DNA of 64,000 nucleotides from Atherinomorus stipes (lineage: Eukaryota > Chordata > Actinopteri > Atheriniformes > Atherinidae), in assembly GCA_023101725.1 (NCBI GenBank), contig JALJCO010001284.1, positions 3,164,001 to 3,228,000 on the forward strand, written 5' to 3'. The notes under the pieces are model-generated. The model worked only from the letters and a program-made list of their open reading frames with translations, had not been told where the DNA came from and made no database searches. This document shows positions 51,501 through 61,599 of the stretch, piece after piece. The translations under genes and the position numbers were made by a program. Each line of letters starts with the position of its first letter. Positions within the stretch are counted from its first letter, which is position 1.

Positions 51501-53641
51501 ACATGCCATCTGTGGCCGTGTGTCAGCTGAACCTGCTGGAGCACGTCGAGTCGCTTCAGCACCAGATCAGCGCCAGGATGGACCTGATAGAGCGAGAGCT
51601 GGATGGTAACACACACACACACATTTTCATCCATCATTCATGATGTAAACAGAAAAACGGTCACTGACCTACATAAAGCTTTACACACTCACTTGTGGTT
51701 TGGTTTGGTTTGGTTTGATTTGATTTGTTTATTGATCCACCATCAGCTATCTCGTACATAAATGAGTGCTGGTCTTCCTGTGGTCAAGAACACCATTTTC
51801 ATATCCCTTTTTACACATGCATGCATTCATACAGCATATTACACAAACAAAACAAACATCCCATAAAAGAGGAAGTGAAAATCATTACCTAATTTGGTTC
51901 TTCAAATAACTGATAGGTGAAATACTTTTGGGAATTAAAACATACAATGATTTCACAAAGAATTTTACTGAATAAATTATACAACTTCTTTAGTAAATAA
52001 ATACACTTTCAACTTAATTCAAAAGATGTATTTACTTGTTTCATTAACTAGAAAATGTGGTAAAGAATTCCATGCTCGCATTCCTCTGTAGTGCCGTGTT
52101 CTCTGTCTGTGGTGATTCTCATCTGTTTTGTAAGATGAACTGATGCACATCAGGAGGTATAAAAACAACTTAGTAACTAATGTCTGACCTCTTAAAAGGT
52201 TCAATTATTGTTACATGAGCAAACGCAAAAAAAACCCCAAAAATTTAGAATAAAAGAATAACTAAATACATGAATAAATCATTCTGGCTAATAGATAAAG
52301 AAAACAAAAGCAAAGAAAGCCAAATAAAAATAAGAAAATGGTAAAAACATAAATATAAAGGGAGAGGAACAGATTTGATAAATAACAATAAAGAAGAGTG
52401 GTAGTCGAAAAAAAAAATTGGTACAAAATAAAGGAACTTAGTGTTTGGTTGATTATTCCTTCCCTTTGCTAAAACCGATCTGATGTTGTGTTATACATGG
52501 TTGGAAAGCCTGATCAGTCACTTTTACAACCAGATTGAACTTGTAAGGATTGTGTTTCTGTGGAATGAGTAAGAGCTAAACGTGTGGGTAGCTCCCCCTT
52601 AGAAAATGGGCCAAAATCCCATGCAACAGGGATCCAGGGTTCTGTACAATGAACCAATGAAAATGTTCAAACTTGTAAAACCTACAGGAGAGGAGGAGGT
52701 GTATTCCTGTACACTCTGTGTTGTATTAAACAGGCTTTCCAACCATGTTTAATAAAAAACACATTGGTGTAATTAAAGGGGAATAACCAACTAAACACTA
52801 ATTTCCTTTTCGTTTACTTTTCTGTAGACCAGTGTTTCTAATCCTGGTCCTCAAGTACCCCTGCCCTGCCTGTTTGGGTGATTTCCATACTTTAACACAC
52901 TCAGATGAATGGATCATCAGCAGGCTTTCAATTAACTTGACAAGCATTCCAATTAATCTGCATCAGGTGTGCTGGAGTTGGACAGAACTAAATAATGCAG
53001 GGTAGGGGTACTTCAGGACCAGGATTGGGAACCACTTCAATACAATAAGTCAGTAAAGTAATAAAGAAATTGAAGTATGTTGATTAAATGCAAATAAACA
53101 AAATTCTGTGAAATCCACTGCTCACTGAGGCTAAACTAGACCAGAGGTTGTTAACCAGTCGGCCTTTAAGGTTTCAGCCTATGATATCTACTGTAAATGC
53201 ATCATAAAATGATTTAATGTTTTTAGTTTCCAGAATTACATTAGAATAAAACTTGTTTTTCTGTGCTTTGGTAGAACAAGCAGTGACATCATTACAGAAC
53301 CCCTGTAGTTGCAGTTTCAGCCTCTAGAGGTCTCTGGTTCAGACACACTGGAGCTTTAAAAGTAGCAGGTTATACTCATTTCTACAGAAAGACAGAAACA
53401 AAGAGGTTTTAAATTCAGTTGAATTATCAACAGTCAAATTTATCCTGAAATCAACATATTTACTGATGTTCTTGAGCTTATTTCTTCCTCCTCTCCTTTT
53501 CCAGAGTTGGAGTCCTGGTTGGACCACTCGGGCGAACTTGAGCCTCCGGATCCTTTGTCCCGCCTCCCACAGCTCAAACAGCGAATCAGGCGGTTGCTAA
53601 GCGACCTGTGTATTGTGAGACGCTTGTCAGTGTGCCGCTGA
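36502..53641 (+). CDS. phf20: PHD finger protein 20 (Tudor, C2H2, PHD)
   Basis: Exons: 36502-36581, 36977-37148, 39543-39627, 41545-41618, 41721-41949, 42022-42104, 43092-43151, 43249-43432, 43526-43635, 43716-43844, 45630-45698, 46980-47122, 47455-47554, 49368-49563, 49643-49847, 51356-51605, 53505-53641 (TGA). PHF20 reads methylated lysine and belongs to the MOF/NSL histone acetyltransferase complex in the nucleus. Order seen: Tudor 1 ([27 protein letters not shown]), Tudor 2 ([17 protein letters not shown] to [12 protein letters not shown]), an acidic exon, a C2H2 finger (C-x4-C-x12-H-x4-H), a lysine run, a full C4HC3 PHD finger ([28 protein letters not shown]) and the C-terminal ELESWLD block. 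The C2H2 finger favours PHF20 over PHF20L1. Phase fails between 42104 and 43092, so an exon of length 3n+1 is missing from this model. The total is about 770 codons, shorter than the roughly 1,000 of the human protein. Confidence 0.87.
38060..38310. repeat. Decayed SINE/LINE-like repeat in phf20 intron 2
   Basis: The segment 'gcagtgggctgccatg', then 'cccggggagcggatgg' and 'tttgctcaagggcccaca', resembles a repeat module common in fish genomes. No boundaries or family can be given. Confidence 0.35.
40271..41014. mobile_element. MITE with TTAA target duplication (phf20 intron 3)
   Basis: The left end AAGTGGGGTAGGAGATG and the complement of the right end AGGTTGGGTAGGAGATC form inverted repeats. 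TTAA flanks both ends (40267-40270 and 41015-41018). A non-coding 744-bp element of Kolobok or piggyBac type. Confidence 0.7.
42225..42262. repeat. GATA-type short repeat, LINE/DNA element end
   Basis: 'agatagatagatatgtactt' followed by 'tattaatac' resembles the GATAGATACTTTATT end found on many fish transposons. Only the edge is recognisable. Confidence 0.35.
42691..42808. repeat. Long hairpin-forming inverted repeat (phf20 intron)
   Basis: The left arm 42691-42724 and right arm 42775-42808 are near-perfect inverse copies (core AAATGTCTGTAAATAAGGAC against its complement) around a 50-base loop. Probably the core of a foldback MITE. Confidence 0.8.
42921..43020 (+). mobile_element. Tc1-like transposase fragment in phf20 intron
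   Basis: Reading from 42921 gives [20 protein letters not shown], the C-terminal DD34E signature of Tc1 transposases. Only this end is present, just before the phf20 exon at 43092. Confidence 0.75.
43898..45343. mobile_element. PIF/Harbinger transposon in phf20 intron
   Basis: Starts GGGTCTCATTTATAAAAC and ends with the inverse, TTTATAAATGAGACCC. CAG flanks both sides (43895-43897 and 45344-45346), a CWG target duplication characteristic of Harbinger. The subterminal regions are rich in GCGTACGC-like motifs. It lies about 50 bp after the donor of the lysine-rich phf20 exon. It contains a broken Myb-like reading frame but no recognisable PIF transposase. Confidence 0.85.
44193..44570 (+). pseudogene. 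Myb/SANT-like Harbinger accessory protein remnant
   Basis: From 44193 the sequence reads [20 protein letters not shown] and continues [12 protein letters not shown], matching the start of the Myb/SANT-like protein (NAIF1-like) that autonomous Harbinger elements carry beside the transposase. It then breaks. A proline-rich piece ([20 protein letters not shown]) in a different frame at about 44450-44515 may be its later part. Confidence 0.6.
48725..49076 (-). mobile_element. tRNA-derived SINE in phf20 intron 13
   Basis: On the minus strand the 5' head reads GCGGCAGCTGTGGCTCAGGT (A-box-like TGGCTCAGGTGG), followed by AGTTCGAATCCC (B box, 49012-49023). The tail includes AAAGCGCTTTGAGTG and GCGCGATATAAATCTAATCC, similar to LINE-derived SINE tails. 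This is a repeat, not a functional tRNA. Confidence 0.8.
51690..52230 (-). mobile_element. LINE 3' fragment, minus strand (phf20 last intron)
   Basis: The minus-strand frame near 52019-52204 contains [17 protein letters not shown], similar to the C-terminal WNSLP segment of LINE reverse transcriptase proteins. The 3' end lies leftwards and finishes in an (AAACC)n run (complement of the GGTTT repeat at 51697-51730). Confidence 0.6.
52438..52801. mobile_element. MITE with long inverted repeats (phf20 last intron)
   Basis: About 75 bp at each end are inverse copies: TTAGTGTTTGGTTGATTATT on the left, TTAGTGTTTAGTTGGTTATT as the complement of the right. Both finish in ACATGGTTGGAAAGCCTG. The dinucleotide TA borders both ends. 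Non-coding; superfamily uncertain. Confidence 0.75.
52830..53036. mobile_element. Short hAT-like MITE (phf20 last intron)
   Basis: The left end CAGTGTTTCTAATCCTGGTC and the complement of the right end AGTGGTTCCCAATCCTGGTC are inverted repeats. It resembles a very common small fish hAT family. Flanking 8-mers no longer match. Confidence 0.6.
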
Positions 53642-53803
53642 CTGCTCCTGATCTGTGACGGCCTGAAGGAGTGGAGCGACGCAGCAGGAGAGACGAGAAG
53701 CAGTGGCGCTCAGTGGAGAGAAAACTGGGTTGTTTCAGGACAGCAGCGCCTTCTGCTGGAGAAAAGATGTCCTGCAGCACAAGGAGGACAAGAACATTTT
53801 TTT

Positions 53804-53809
53804 ATTAAA
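53804..53809 (+). terminator. phf20: Polyadenylation signal candidate of phf20
   Basis: ATTAAA about 165 bases after the stop codon. Other signals further down the 3' region are possible. Confidence 0.45.
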
Positions 53810-53810
53810 G

Positions 53811-56800
53811 ACTAAAGAAGCTTCCCAAGCCTCCACCAGGTGGTGATGACTGGGCTGATCGTTGATCAGCTTCTGTTTGAGAGCTGGTTAACACGAGTAA
53901 CTGAGCTAACACAGAGGTTGTTTATCACTAGATTACAGCTCAGCTTTCTAAACCATGTCACTATTTTATAGCATCAAATTGTAGCAAACACAAAAAGGAG
54001 CTGGATCGACGAGGCTAGTTTTGTTCAAACAGAAACAGAGTGATAATTTTATAAGAGAGATTTTGTAATTGCACTAATGTTCATATTAAATGTAAATATG
54101 TCCCATTTTCTAAATTTAAAACAAGAAAGAAAAATTTTAGGTTTGTTCAGACCAGAAAGTGTTTTCTAGAAACGACAGCTGGAGCTAACTCTCATTAGGC
54201 TGTTTATTTTCTGAGACGCCTGATTTTCAGCCTGGTTTCATGTAATTAACTGGAGCAAAGCTGCCCAGCGTTGACTCAGTGGAGAAGATGAAGCCGAGCT
54301 GACTGAAGAAGTAGGTCCAACCTGCACTGTTTCTGATGCCATCAGCTGATGAAACGGGCCCAGTTTCAGGTCCTCTCCTCCACCTCAGAGTGACAAGTTT
54401 CCCATTTTCTAATGGGAATCCTGTCACCCATAACCCGGAGCATTGAGGAATGACGGGATCATCTCCACTCCTTAATCCCTGAGAGAAACTGATCCAAGAT
54501 GAGGAAGTGGAATTGGGTGTCAGTTCAGTTTTGAAATCTGGATCAAATTTAGTTTAACATGCATCTTGTGTGGGAAACGGCACCTGCAGGATTTCATTAG
54601 GTTTGACAGATCCAGCCTCCTGTTTGTCGAAGGAGCATCTATCCCGGCAGTGGCGAGGATTTTTCTGCTCTGTGACCAACATGTTAATGTTTCATCAGGC
54701 TCAGAGATGCTTCCAGACCAGCAGCAGGTGTGCAGGCTGCACTCCAGTGTTTCCACAAACATGTTAAATCGTTCAGTTTACCTCCTGCTGTTTGACCAGG
54801 CCACCACAACAGTAAACCTTCCAGTGTTTTGTCTGAAAAAACTTCCAAGATGCACATGCTTTTCTTTCTTTCGCTCCCTGTCACTGTTCCTGGACGGAGG
54901 TGACAGAAACGTTAGCTTATCCCTCCTTATGCATCAGATTACAGACTCTAAACCTTTTTACTGCGAATATTAATGTGCATCAGAAAACAAAACGGCAATG
55001 TTTAAAATCTAAAAATAGTTGTTGAAAGTATAAGTGATAACATTTATTTATAAATTTGTACCAGGGGACCAGAAGATAAAACAAGTTACCACTAACTTAT
55101 CTGGGATTAGTTACCATGTGGCTGTTTGTGCCTAGATGGTGTGTTCACTGACCAGAGGAAATTGAACATCTGGGCTCATCTAAAAATCCGATTTCTTATG
55201 GAATCTGATGGAAATGTGTGAGTTCAGATCTTTGTGGCTGCTCTGCAGCAGCAGTTTGTTGCACACCGCCCGGAGCTGGAGAGCGACGCTGACTTCCACT
55301 CCACAGCCGGAGAACGATTCTGACTCCGTTTGTCCGTTTTTTGTTGGAAGTCTGTTGTGGAGATGTTTGGGGAGGAGCATCAGTGTTATTGTAACTGAAA
55401 GCACGTCTGCAGCTGCTTTATTTCTGATCGAGGATGAAAACTTCCTTTTTTTACACCCAGTCTGGTTGAAGTTGTGAAAAGTTGAATTTCAGTGTGAAGC
55501 TGAGTCGGTGAGGAAGATCATCTGCATCTCAGATCTGAAGACTTTTCTTCATGTTGCTCTGAGAAGTTTGTTTCAGGTTTAAAAAGTTTAATTCAACATG
55601 AATTCTCCATTTTATGTTCGTAGATCTGATTTCTTTTGTTTTTTTCTTTCAGGTTTTTTCACTGCTCTTTCTTTAAATTCCCCACCATTAGTTAAATCCT
55701 CCAGATTAACAGACAGAACAGGCTCATTATAAGTGTTTATCTCTGAGTTCTGCTTCTCTATGTTAGCGGTGACTCTGTTGAACCAGACGGTCCTGGATAT
55801 TTTCACTCTGTGAAGACAGCGTAGCATCTTTAGCATCATTAGCATTAGCATGAGCCCAGCTCTGTCTGCTGTTACATTAACAAACTTCCTGTGTACTTAT
55901 GTAAAATAAGCAGCTTTAATGTACATATGTCTGAATGTTTTATACACCTGTACAAGGAGCATTTCATACAAAGCTGTAGATTTATTTTAATGGAGGTTGC
56001 TTTGAAGAAGGTTGGAAATCTATGACTTTTCTTTTCCACACAGCAGTCACCTTTATGCCAGTTAACGCAGACGTGTTCTCCAACATTATCGTTGCTTTTC
56101 TGCTGTTATTTGTTTTCATTTTGCTGTTTCTATCACCAGTTGAGGTCAGATGGTTCTGACCAGCTCAGACCAGTATGTTACAGGATACGTAACCCACAGC
56201 AGCATCAGTTTCACCCCCACCTGAGTCCAAACGTGATCAGGTGGGGTCCCATGATGAAAACCTGCACAAGTTGCTCCTTTTGTTTTCTTGCTCTTTTAAA
56301 GCTTGAGGAAAAGTTTACTCCTTTTTCTTTCTTTTTTTTTGAGGAATTCCAGCTTTCAATAAAATTGGAAAATTCCAGTTGGTGTCGGAGTTACACGTTC
56401 ATGAGTCCTGCTTCCTCTTCAGAACCATTCCTACCAATAAAGGACTAGATTGAATACCAGTTAACTGCTTAATTCTAAAACATGAAACTATTTTTTTATT
56501 AAACAAGTCTTATTTATTCATTTGGAAGAAAACAGGAGAGTTTGGACATTTCTGAGGAACTTGAAAGTGAATATTTGGCATGAATATGCAGTCTGACTGT
56601 AAGACTGTAATATGAAACTGGATTATTATGACTTCATTTTCAAATCTGGATTTCAGAGTCACAAAGCTTGTTTATGTCTCTCAGAGATGTATCACCATAA
56701 GCAGAATGGGTTTCCAGATAAATCTGGGAAAACTCTTAGTTTCCAGGTCCTGGGCCGCTGCTTTGAGTTGGTTCAGTCAACTCTCGAGTATCTTTAGGAA

Positions 56801-57530
56801 CCACAATAGAAAGCTATCATCAGTGGCGCTCCCATACCTGGCTTCACCATGGCAACTGCTGACTAAAAAAGCTGCATGTGATTTCACCCCATTGGACCAA
56901 GAGTGTCTCATATAAGCATAAGAGGAAGTCCCAAAAAAGACGGAAATGGGAGCATGATGACAGGGAGTCGGACATCGCGTTCACCAAGTCTAGTGGTGGG
57001 ATCCACTGGTCCACTGGCTGAATATTTAACCTTATTAAAACTGGAGCGTCTGAGTTAAAACATTTGTGGATAGAATAAAATCTGAGTTTTATTTACATTC
57101 AAACCCACTGGGGAAATCCACCCTTGAAGATGAACTGTTCTGGATTGTGATGTAAATAATTAATGGCTATTTCTACATCAGCCTAGTATTTTAGACCCAG
57201 AAGCATTTAAACTTTGTGCAAAGTTGCTTCAGCATCGCCCAAGCTGAAAAATTTACAAATGTATCTTTTAAGGAACACAGGGTTCATAGGGTTATTGCAT
57301 AAGTTATATGCATATGTTTTTTACAAAGGCGAAAACTACCAAATAGATTATTCAATTAAATTAAATTAAAGAATTTTAAACAAGATAATAAGTCTGGTTG
57401 TAAATGTTTATATTGACCTTTTCAGTGACTCCTGATGGCAGTCTGAGGTTGTGGTGTTTCTCCTTCTAACATAAGAAATTAGAATGTTTTAATAGTTTCT
57501 TTTTATTAAATTTACATACACTCACTGCAT
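53811..57530. other. Intergenic or extended 3' UTR sequence
   Basis: Moderately GC-balanced, largely repeat-free sequence with no exon that I can support. Parts may be a long phf20 3' UTR. Confidence 0.35.
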
Positions 57531-57534
57531 ACTT

Positions 57535-58600
57535 TATTGTCCTATTCAATTGTCTGTTAACACAAATATCTAACCAGCTGGAAGCATCTCAACACATTTA
57601 GTCATGTATATGGTGAAGACGACTTGCTGAAGTTCAAACTGAGCATCAGAATAAGGGGGAAAGGGGATTTAAGTGACTTTCAAAGTGGCATAGTTGTTGG
57701 TCTGAGTATTTCAGAGGCTGCTGATCTACTGGGATTTTAACACACAACCATCTCTAGGGTTTACAGAGAATGGTCTGAAGAAGAGAAAATATCCAGTGAG
57801 CAGCAGTTGTCTGGACCAGAATGTCTTATTGATGGTTGGAGATGAGCAGATAAACACTGGTTCCCACCAAGATATGCAGAATAGCATCTCTGAACACACA
57901 ACACGTCCAACCTTGAAGCAGATGGACGATAGCAGCAGAAAACCACACCAGGTACCACTTTTGTCAGCTAATAACAGGAAACTGAGGCTACAATTCACAC
58001 AGACTCACCAAAACTGGACAATAGAAGATGGAGAAACGTTGCTGGTCTGATGAGTCTCCATTTCAGCTCCACATTCAGATGCTGGGCTCAGAATTTGCTG
58101 GAAACATGACAGCATGGATCCATCCTGCCTTGGATTGACACTTCAGGCTGCTGCTGGTGTAATGGGAGATTTTCTTGGCCCACTTTGGGCCCCTTAGTAC
58201 CAACATGGTTTAACCACCACAGTATCATTACTCACCATGTCCATCCCTTTATGACCACACTGTCTTCTGATGGCTGCTTCCAGCAGGATAATGCTCCATG
58301 TCACAAAGCTCAAATCATCTCCACCTGCTTTCTTGAACATGACATTGAGTTCACTGTACTTGAATGACCTCCACAGTCACCAGATCTCAATCCGCCAGAG
58401 CAGCTTTGGGATGTGGTGGAACGGGAGAGTCTCATCATTGATGTGCAGCTGACAAATCTGCAGCAACTGTGATGCTGTCATATCAATATGGAGCAAAACC
58501 TCTGATGAATGTTTCCAACACTTAGTGGAATCTGTGACACCAAGAATTAAGACAGTTACTACTACTACTACTCTTCCCTCGTGAGAGACTTGAGGAGGTA
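57535..58600 (+). mobile_element. Tc1-like transposon remnant with broken transposase
   Basis: Fragments in shifting frames include QDNAPCHKAQIIS and [20 protein letters not shown], the catalytic-region signatures of Tc1 DD34E transposases. Earlier parts match the N-terminal helix-turn-helix region by order. Several stops and frame breaks show it is dead. A (CTA)n run at about 58557-58571 lies near its end. Confidence 0.75.
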
Positions 58601-58649
58601 AATATGACTGTAAATTCACTTACAGTACCTACTGATGACTCAGACAGAC

Positions 58650-58672
58650 AGGTTTTGTGTGTGTGTGTGTTT
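58650..58672. repeat. (GT)n microsatellite
   Basis: A short GT dinucleotide run. Confidence 0.85.
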
Positions 58673-59059
58673 GCCCTCATTAATCATATCAGTGTGTTGT
58701 ACACTACGTCTGTTTTATATACAGTAATATCATGGTGGTGTAGTTCAGTAGAGCAGATGGTCCCGCTGTGTGTTCACTGCTACATTTCCTGCCGGCACAA
58801 AGTGGCGGGCAGTCAGCTGACCAATAACCAGAATGCTTTCTGCAGCATGAGAGCAGAGGAGAGAGTTTAGGTTCCAGCAGCAAACAGACTGAAGGCTGTT
58901 TCATTATAATAAAATAAAACCAAAAATCTGCTGGTAAACTGTCTGGATATGTTCTACTGGTTTGCTCAAGAACAAACACTAGAATTTTTAAGAAGTTGTT
59001 TTCACAAAATCCGAATATGTTGGATTTCTTTTAGTCTGAAATGTGCAAATAAACCCCAG

Positions 59060-59345
59060 AACCAGAACTAAAAGACCTTGTGACACTGCTGGCTGAAGCA
59101 GAAGCAACAGGAAAAAAGAGAAAAAAAAAAGCCAGATTACAGTTGCAAATGAACACAGGGACAAAGTTTTTCATTTCTGGAGCCATGCCCTGCTGTCTGA
59201 TGAAACTAAAAAGGAACTGTTTGGCCATAAAGACTGATTACATTTGGAGGAAAATTGTGACGGGTATGGGGGTTGCAGCATCATGTTGTGAGGATGTCTG
59301 GTGCAGGAGGAACTGATGCACTTCATAAAGGAGGAGAAAAGAACG
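59060..59345 (+). mobile_element. Tc1-like transposase remnant, 5' part of a split element
   Basis: Contains LSDETKKELFGHK-like and EELMHFIKEE pieces, typical of the middle of Tc1 transposases. The reading stops at a LINE insertion; the matching C-terminal part resumes at about 60085. Confidence 0.65.
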
Positions 59346-59885
59346 TAAGGTAAGGCAAGTCTATTTATATCGCACATTTCATGTACAAGACAATTCAAAA
59401 TGCTTTACATGATTCATTAAAAGTGTTATGGCGGGGTGCAGGGGGAGCAATAAAAAGTATACATAAGAAAAATAAAATAAATTTTAATTACTGTATGAAG
59501 CATGATTTAAAACTTGGGGGAAAAAAACAGATTTGTCTTTAACCTGAATTTAAATAAACAAAGTGTCTCAGCTGATGTGAGACTTTCCGGGAGTTTGTTT
59601 CAGATGTGGAGCATAGAAGCAGAAAGCACCAGTATGTCTGGCTCTGACTCTGGGAACTGGTAAAAGAAAGGATCCAGATGACCTGAGGGGTCTGGTTGGT
59701 CCAGTTAGGCGGAGGTCGCTGAGGCATTTTGGTCCTAAACCATTCAGAGCTTTATAGACCAGCAACAGAAATAAAGTCTCTCCTTTGGCAGCCAGTGTAA
59801 AGACCTCAGAACTGGACTGATGTGGTCCACTTTTCTGGTCTTAGTGAGAACTCGAGCAGCAGAGTTCTGAATAATGTAATGTAAT
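59346..59885 (-). mobile_element. LINE 3' fragment, minus strand
   Basis: The minus-strand frame at 59568-59765 begins MLVYKALNGLGPKCLSDLRL and contains FLLPVPRVRARHTGAF, the C-terminal end of a fish non-LTR retrotransposon ORF. Its 3' UTR ends leftward in GCGATATAAATAGACTTGCC and TTACC repeats. An (AATGT)n run lies at its right edge (about 59873-59890). Confidence 0.7.
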
Positions 59886-59889
59886 GTAA

Positions 59890-60081
59890 TGCTTAGTGGT
59901 TAATATCAATAGTAAAAGTGACTGGTAAAATGACTGAAAATGGTTGTAATTTAATGGGCGTGGGATTCTATCTTTTTAAATTTTGTATTTTCTTCTTTTT
60001 AGTTTTAGTTTCCTTTTTGTTTTTATATTTTGTCATAATATTCAAATAAACTTCCTCAATTAATCAATCAATCAATCAATA
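59890..60081 (+). mobile_element. LINE 3' end with (AATC)n tail
   Basis: A T-rich 3' UTR-like segment with CAAATAAACTTCCTCAATTA followed by AATC repeats at about 60058-60080, the tail form of a second LINE lineage, in the opposite direction to its neighbour. Confidence 0.5.
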
Positions 60082-60084
60082 CAT

Positions 60085-60310
60085 GCTAAGGCATCAGCCA
60101 GGAAGTTGAAGCTTGGACACATATGGGTTTTCCAAATAGGAAATGACTTGAAACATACCACCACCAAAACAGTCACAAAGTGGCTGAAGGACAACAAAGT
60201 CCATGTTTTGCAGTAGCCATCATAAAGACCTGATCCCACAGAAAATTTGTGGGCAGATTTGAAAAGGTGTGTGCGAGCAAGGCAGCCTACACACACAGGC
60301 AGTGTGTGAG
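60085..60310 (+). mobile_element. Tc1-like transposase remnant, 3' part of a split element
   Basis: Reads ARKLKLGHIWVFQIGND, LKHTTTKTVTKWLKDNK and ENLWADLKR-like pieces in order, completing the transposase interrupted at 59345. The catalytic D is present as QIGND but the element is broken elsewhere. Confidence 0.7.
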
Positions 60311-60997
60311 CATCAGTGGTTTCTTGTCCCCTTTAGCTCTGTTTTGGCTGAGATGAACTTGCTACCTTTCCAGTGACAACTCTGCCTCTTGCCCCATGGT
60401 AGCTGAGGTCATCAATTTTAGATGCATGTTTTGCTTTGAGTAATGATTTTCTGTCACCAGACATGACTCGAATCTAAACTTTCTTTGAGTTGTTAGGGCA
60501 CATCTGGCCTTCAAAGCCTTTCACCATATGTCAAAACCATCTTATGAAGTTTAAACCTGCACGGAGAAATAATTGCACGCTAATCCAAGTTGGATTCTGG
60601 TCATGACTATGTCTGGCCTTAATGACACCTGTCAGTCCCAAAAATGCCCCATAAGTGAGATAGAGGAGCAAAAAGAAGCATATATTGACTTGCTATTAAG
60701 GCCTTCCCTGAAAAAGTGTAACATTTTATTCAGTTTTTTCAGCAATTTTGAGACAACAGTCTGGATTACAGAATTTACTTCAAACTGATCCACCTATGCT
60801 TTGTAAACACAGTAAAAGTGTACTGTTAAATTGGTGTTTTGTTTTCCAACCAACAGCAAACACAAAAGAAGAAAAAGATTTCCTCTGTTTGACAGCTAAA
60901 TATATCTGTAAATTCCCCCTTTTATGTGCATAAAATCACAGACTCAAAAATTTACATATCTTGATTAATGAACTTAATTTTAAGGATAAGAAATTGA

Positions 60998-61028
<31 letters not shown>

Positions 61029-61037
61029 ACACACACA
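60998..61037. repeat. Poly-C followed by (CA)n
   Basis: A C homopolymer running into a CA dinucleotide repeat. Confidence 0.9.
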
Positions 61038-61389
61038 ATTTTTTAACTTCTTCATTTTCATTTTTCTCTCGTTTTCTGTTAATTTTTTTTAAAAAAATTG
61101 ATTTTGTTTTTTATTTAATTCTTTTTCGGACCAAGTTAATGACAGGTAACATATACAGTATATATTCATACACAGGCACGAAAGTATATACATATAAACA
61201 CATATGCATGTTCCTGCCCAGCCTAAATAATAATTTCTTTTTCAAACACATGCATAACTTTTTTTTTTTTTTTTTTTGCTTTAATGTTTAAAATTTATGA
61301 TGCACGTAATAATTTGCGAAATGTTTCGTACTTTTATAACTTTGACTAAGACGCCAATAAAATAAAATAAATCAAAAGGCCAGTGTGAT

Positions 61390-61583
61390 GCTGACCTCGT
61401 GACCAGTTGTTTACGTTGACGCAGCTCCGCCTCGGACCCTCCGCGTGCTGCTGACAGTTTTCAGTAGGAGGAGAGAGGAGCCTCGCGACCAGCTTCGCTC
61501 TGCCGTAACGGTTTTCTCTTAATCTGCAAAGCAGTTTGGATAAAACGGATCATTTAAATCGGTTCTGGAGCTAACGGCTGACA
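61390..61583 (+). promoter_or_regulatory. Possible promoter and first exon of a gene beyond the window
   Basis: A GC- and CpG-richer island in AT-rich surroundings. It contains CGCAGCTCCGCCTCGGACC (GC-box-like) and ends in AACGGCTGACA|GTGAGTAG, a strong donor at 61584. No coding exon follows within the window, so a long first intron and an untranslated first exon are inferred. Confidence 0.35.
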
Positions 61584-61599
61584 GTGAGTAGAATCCAGC

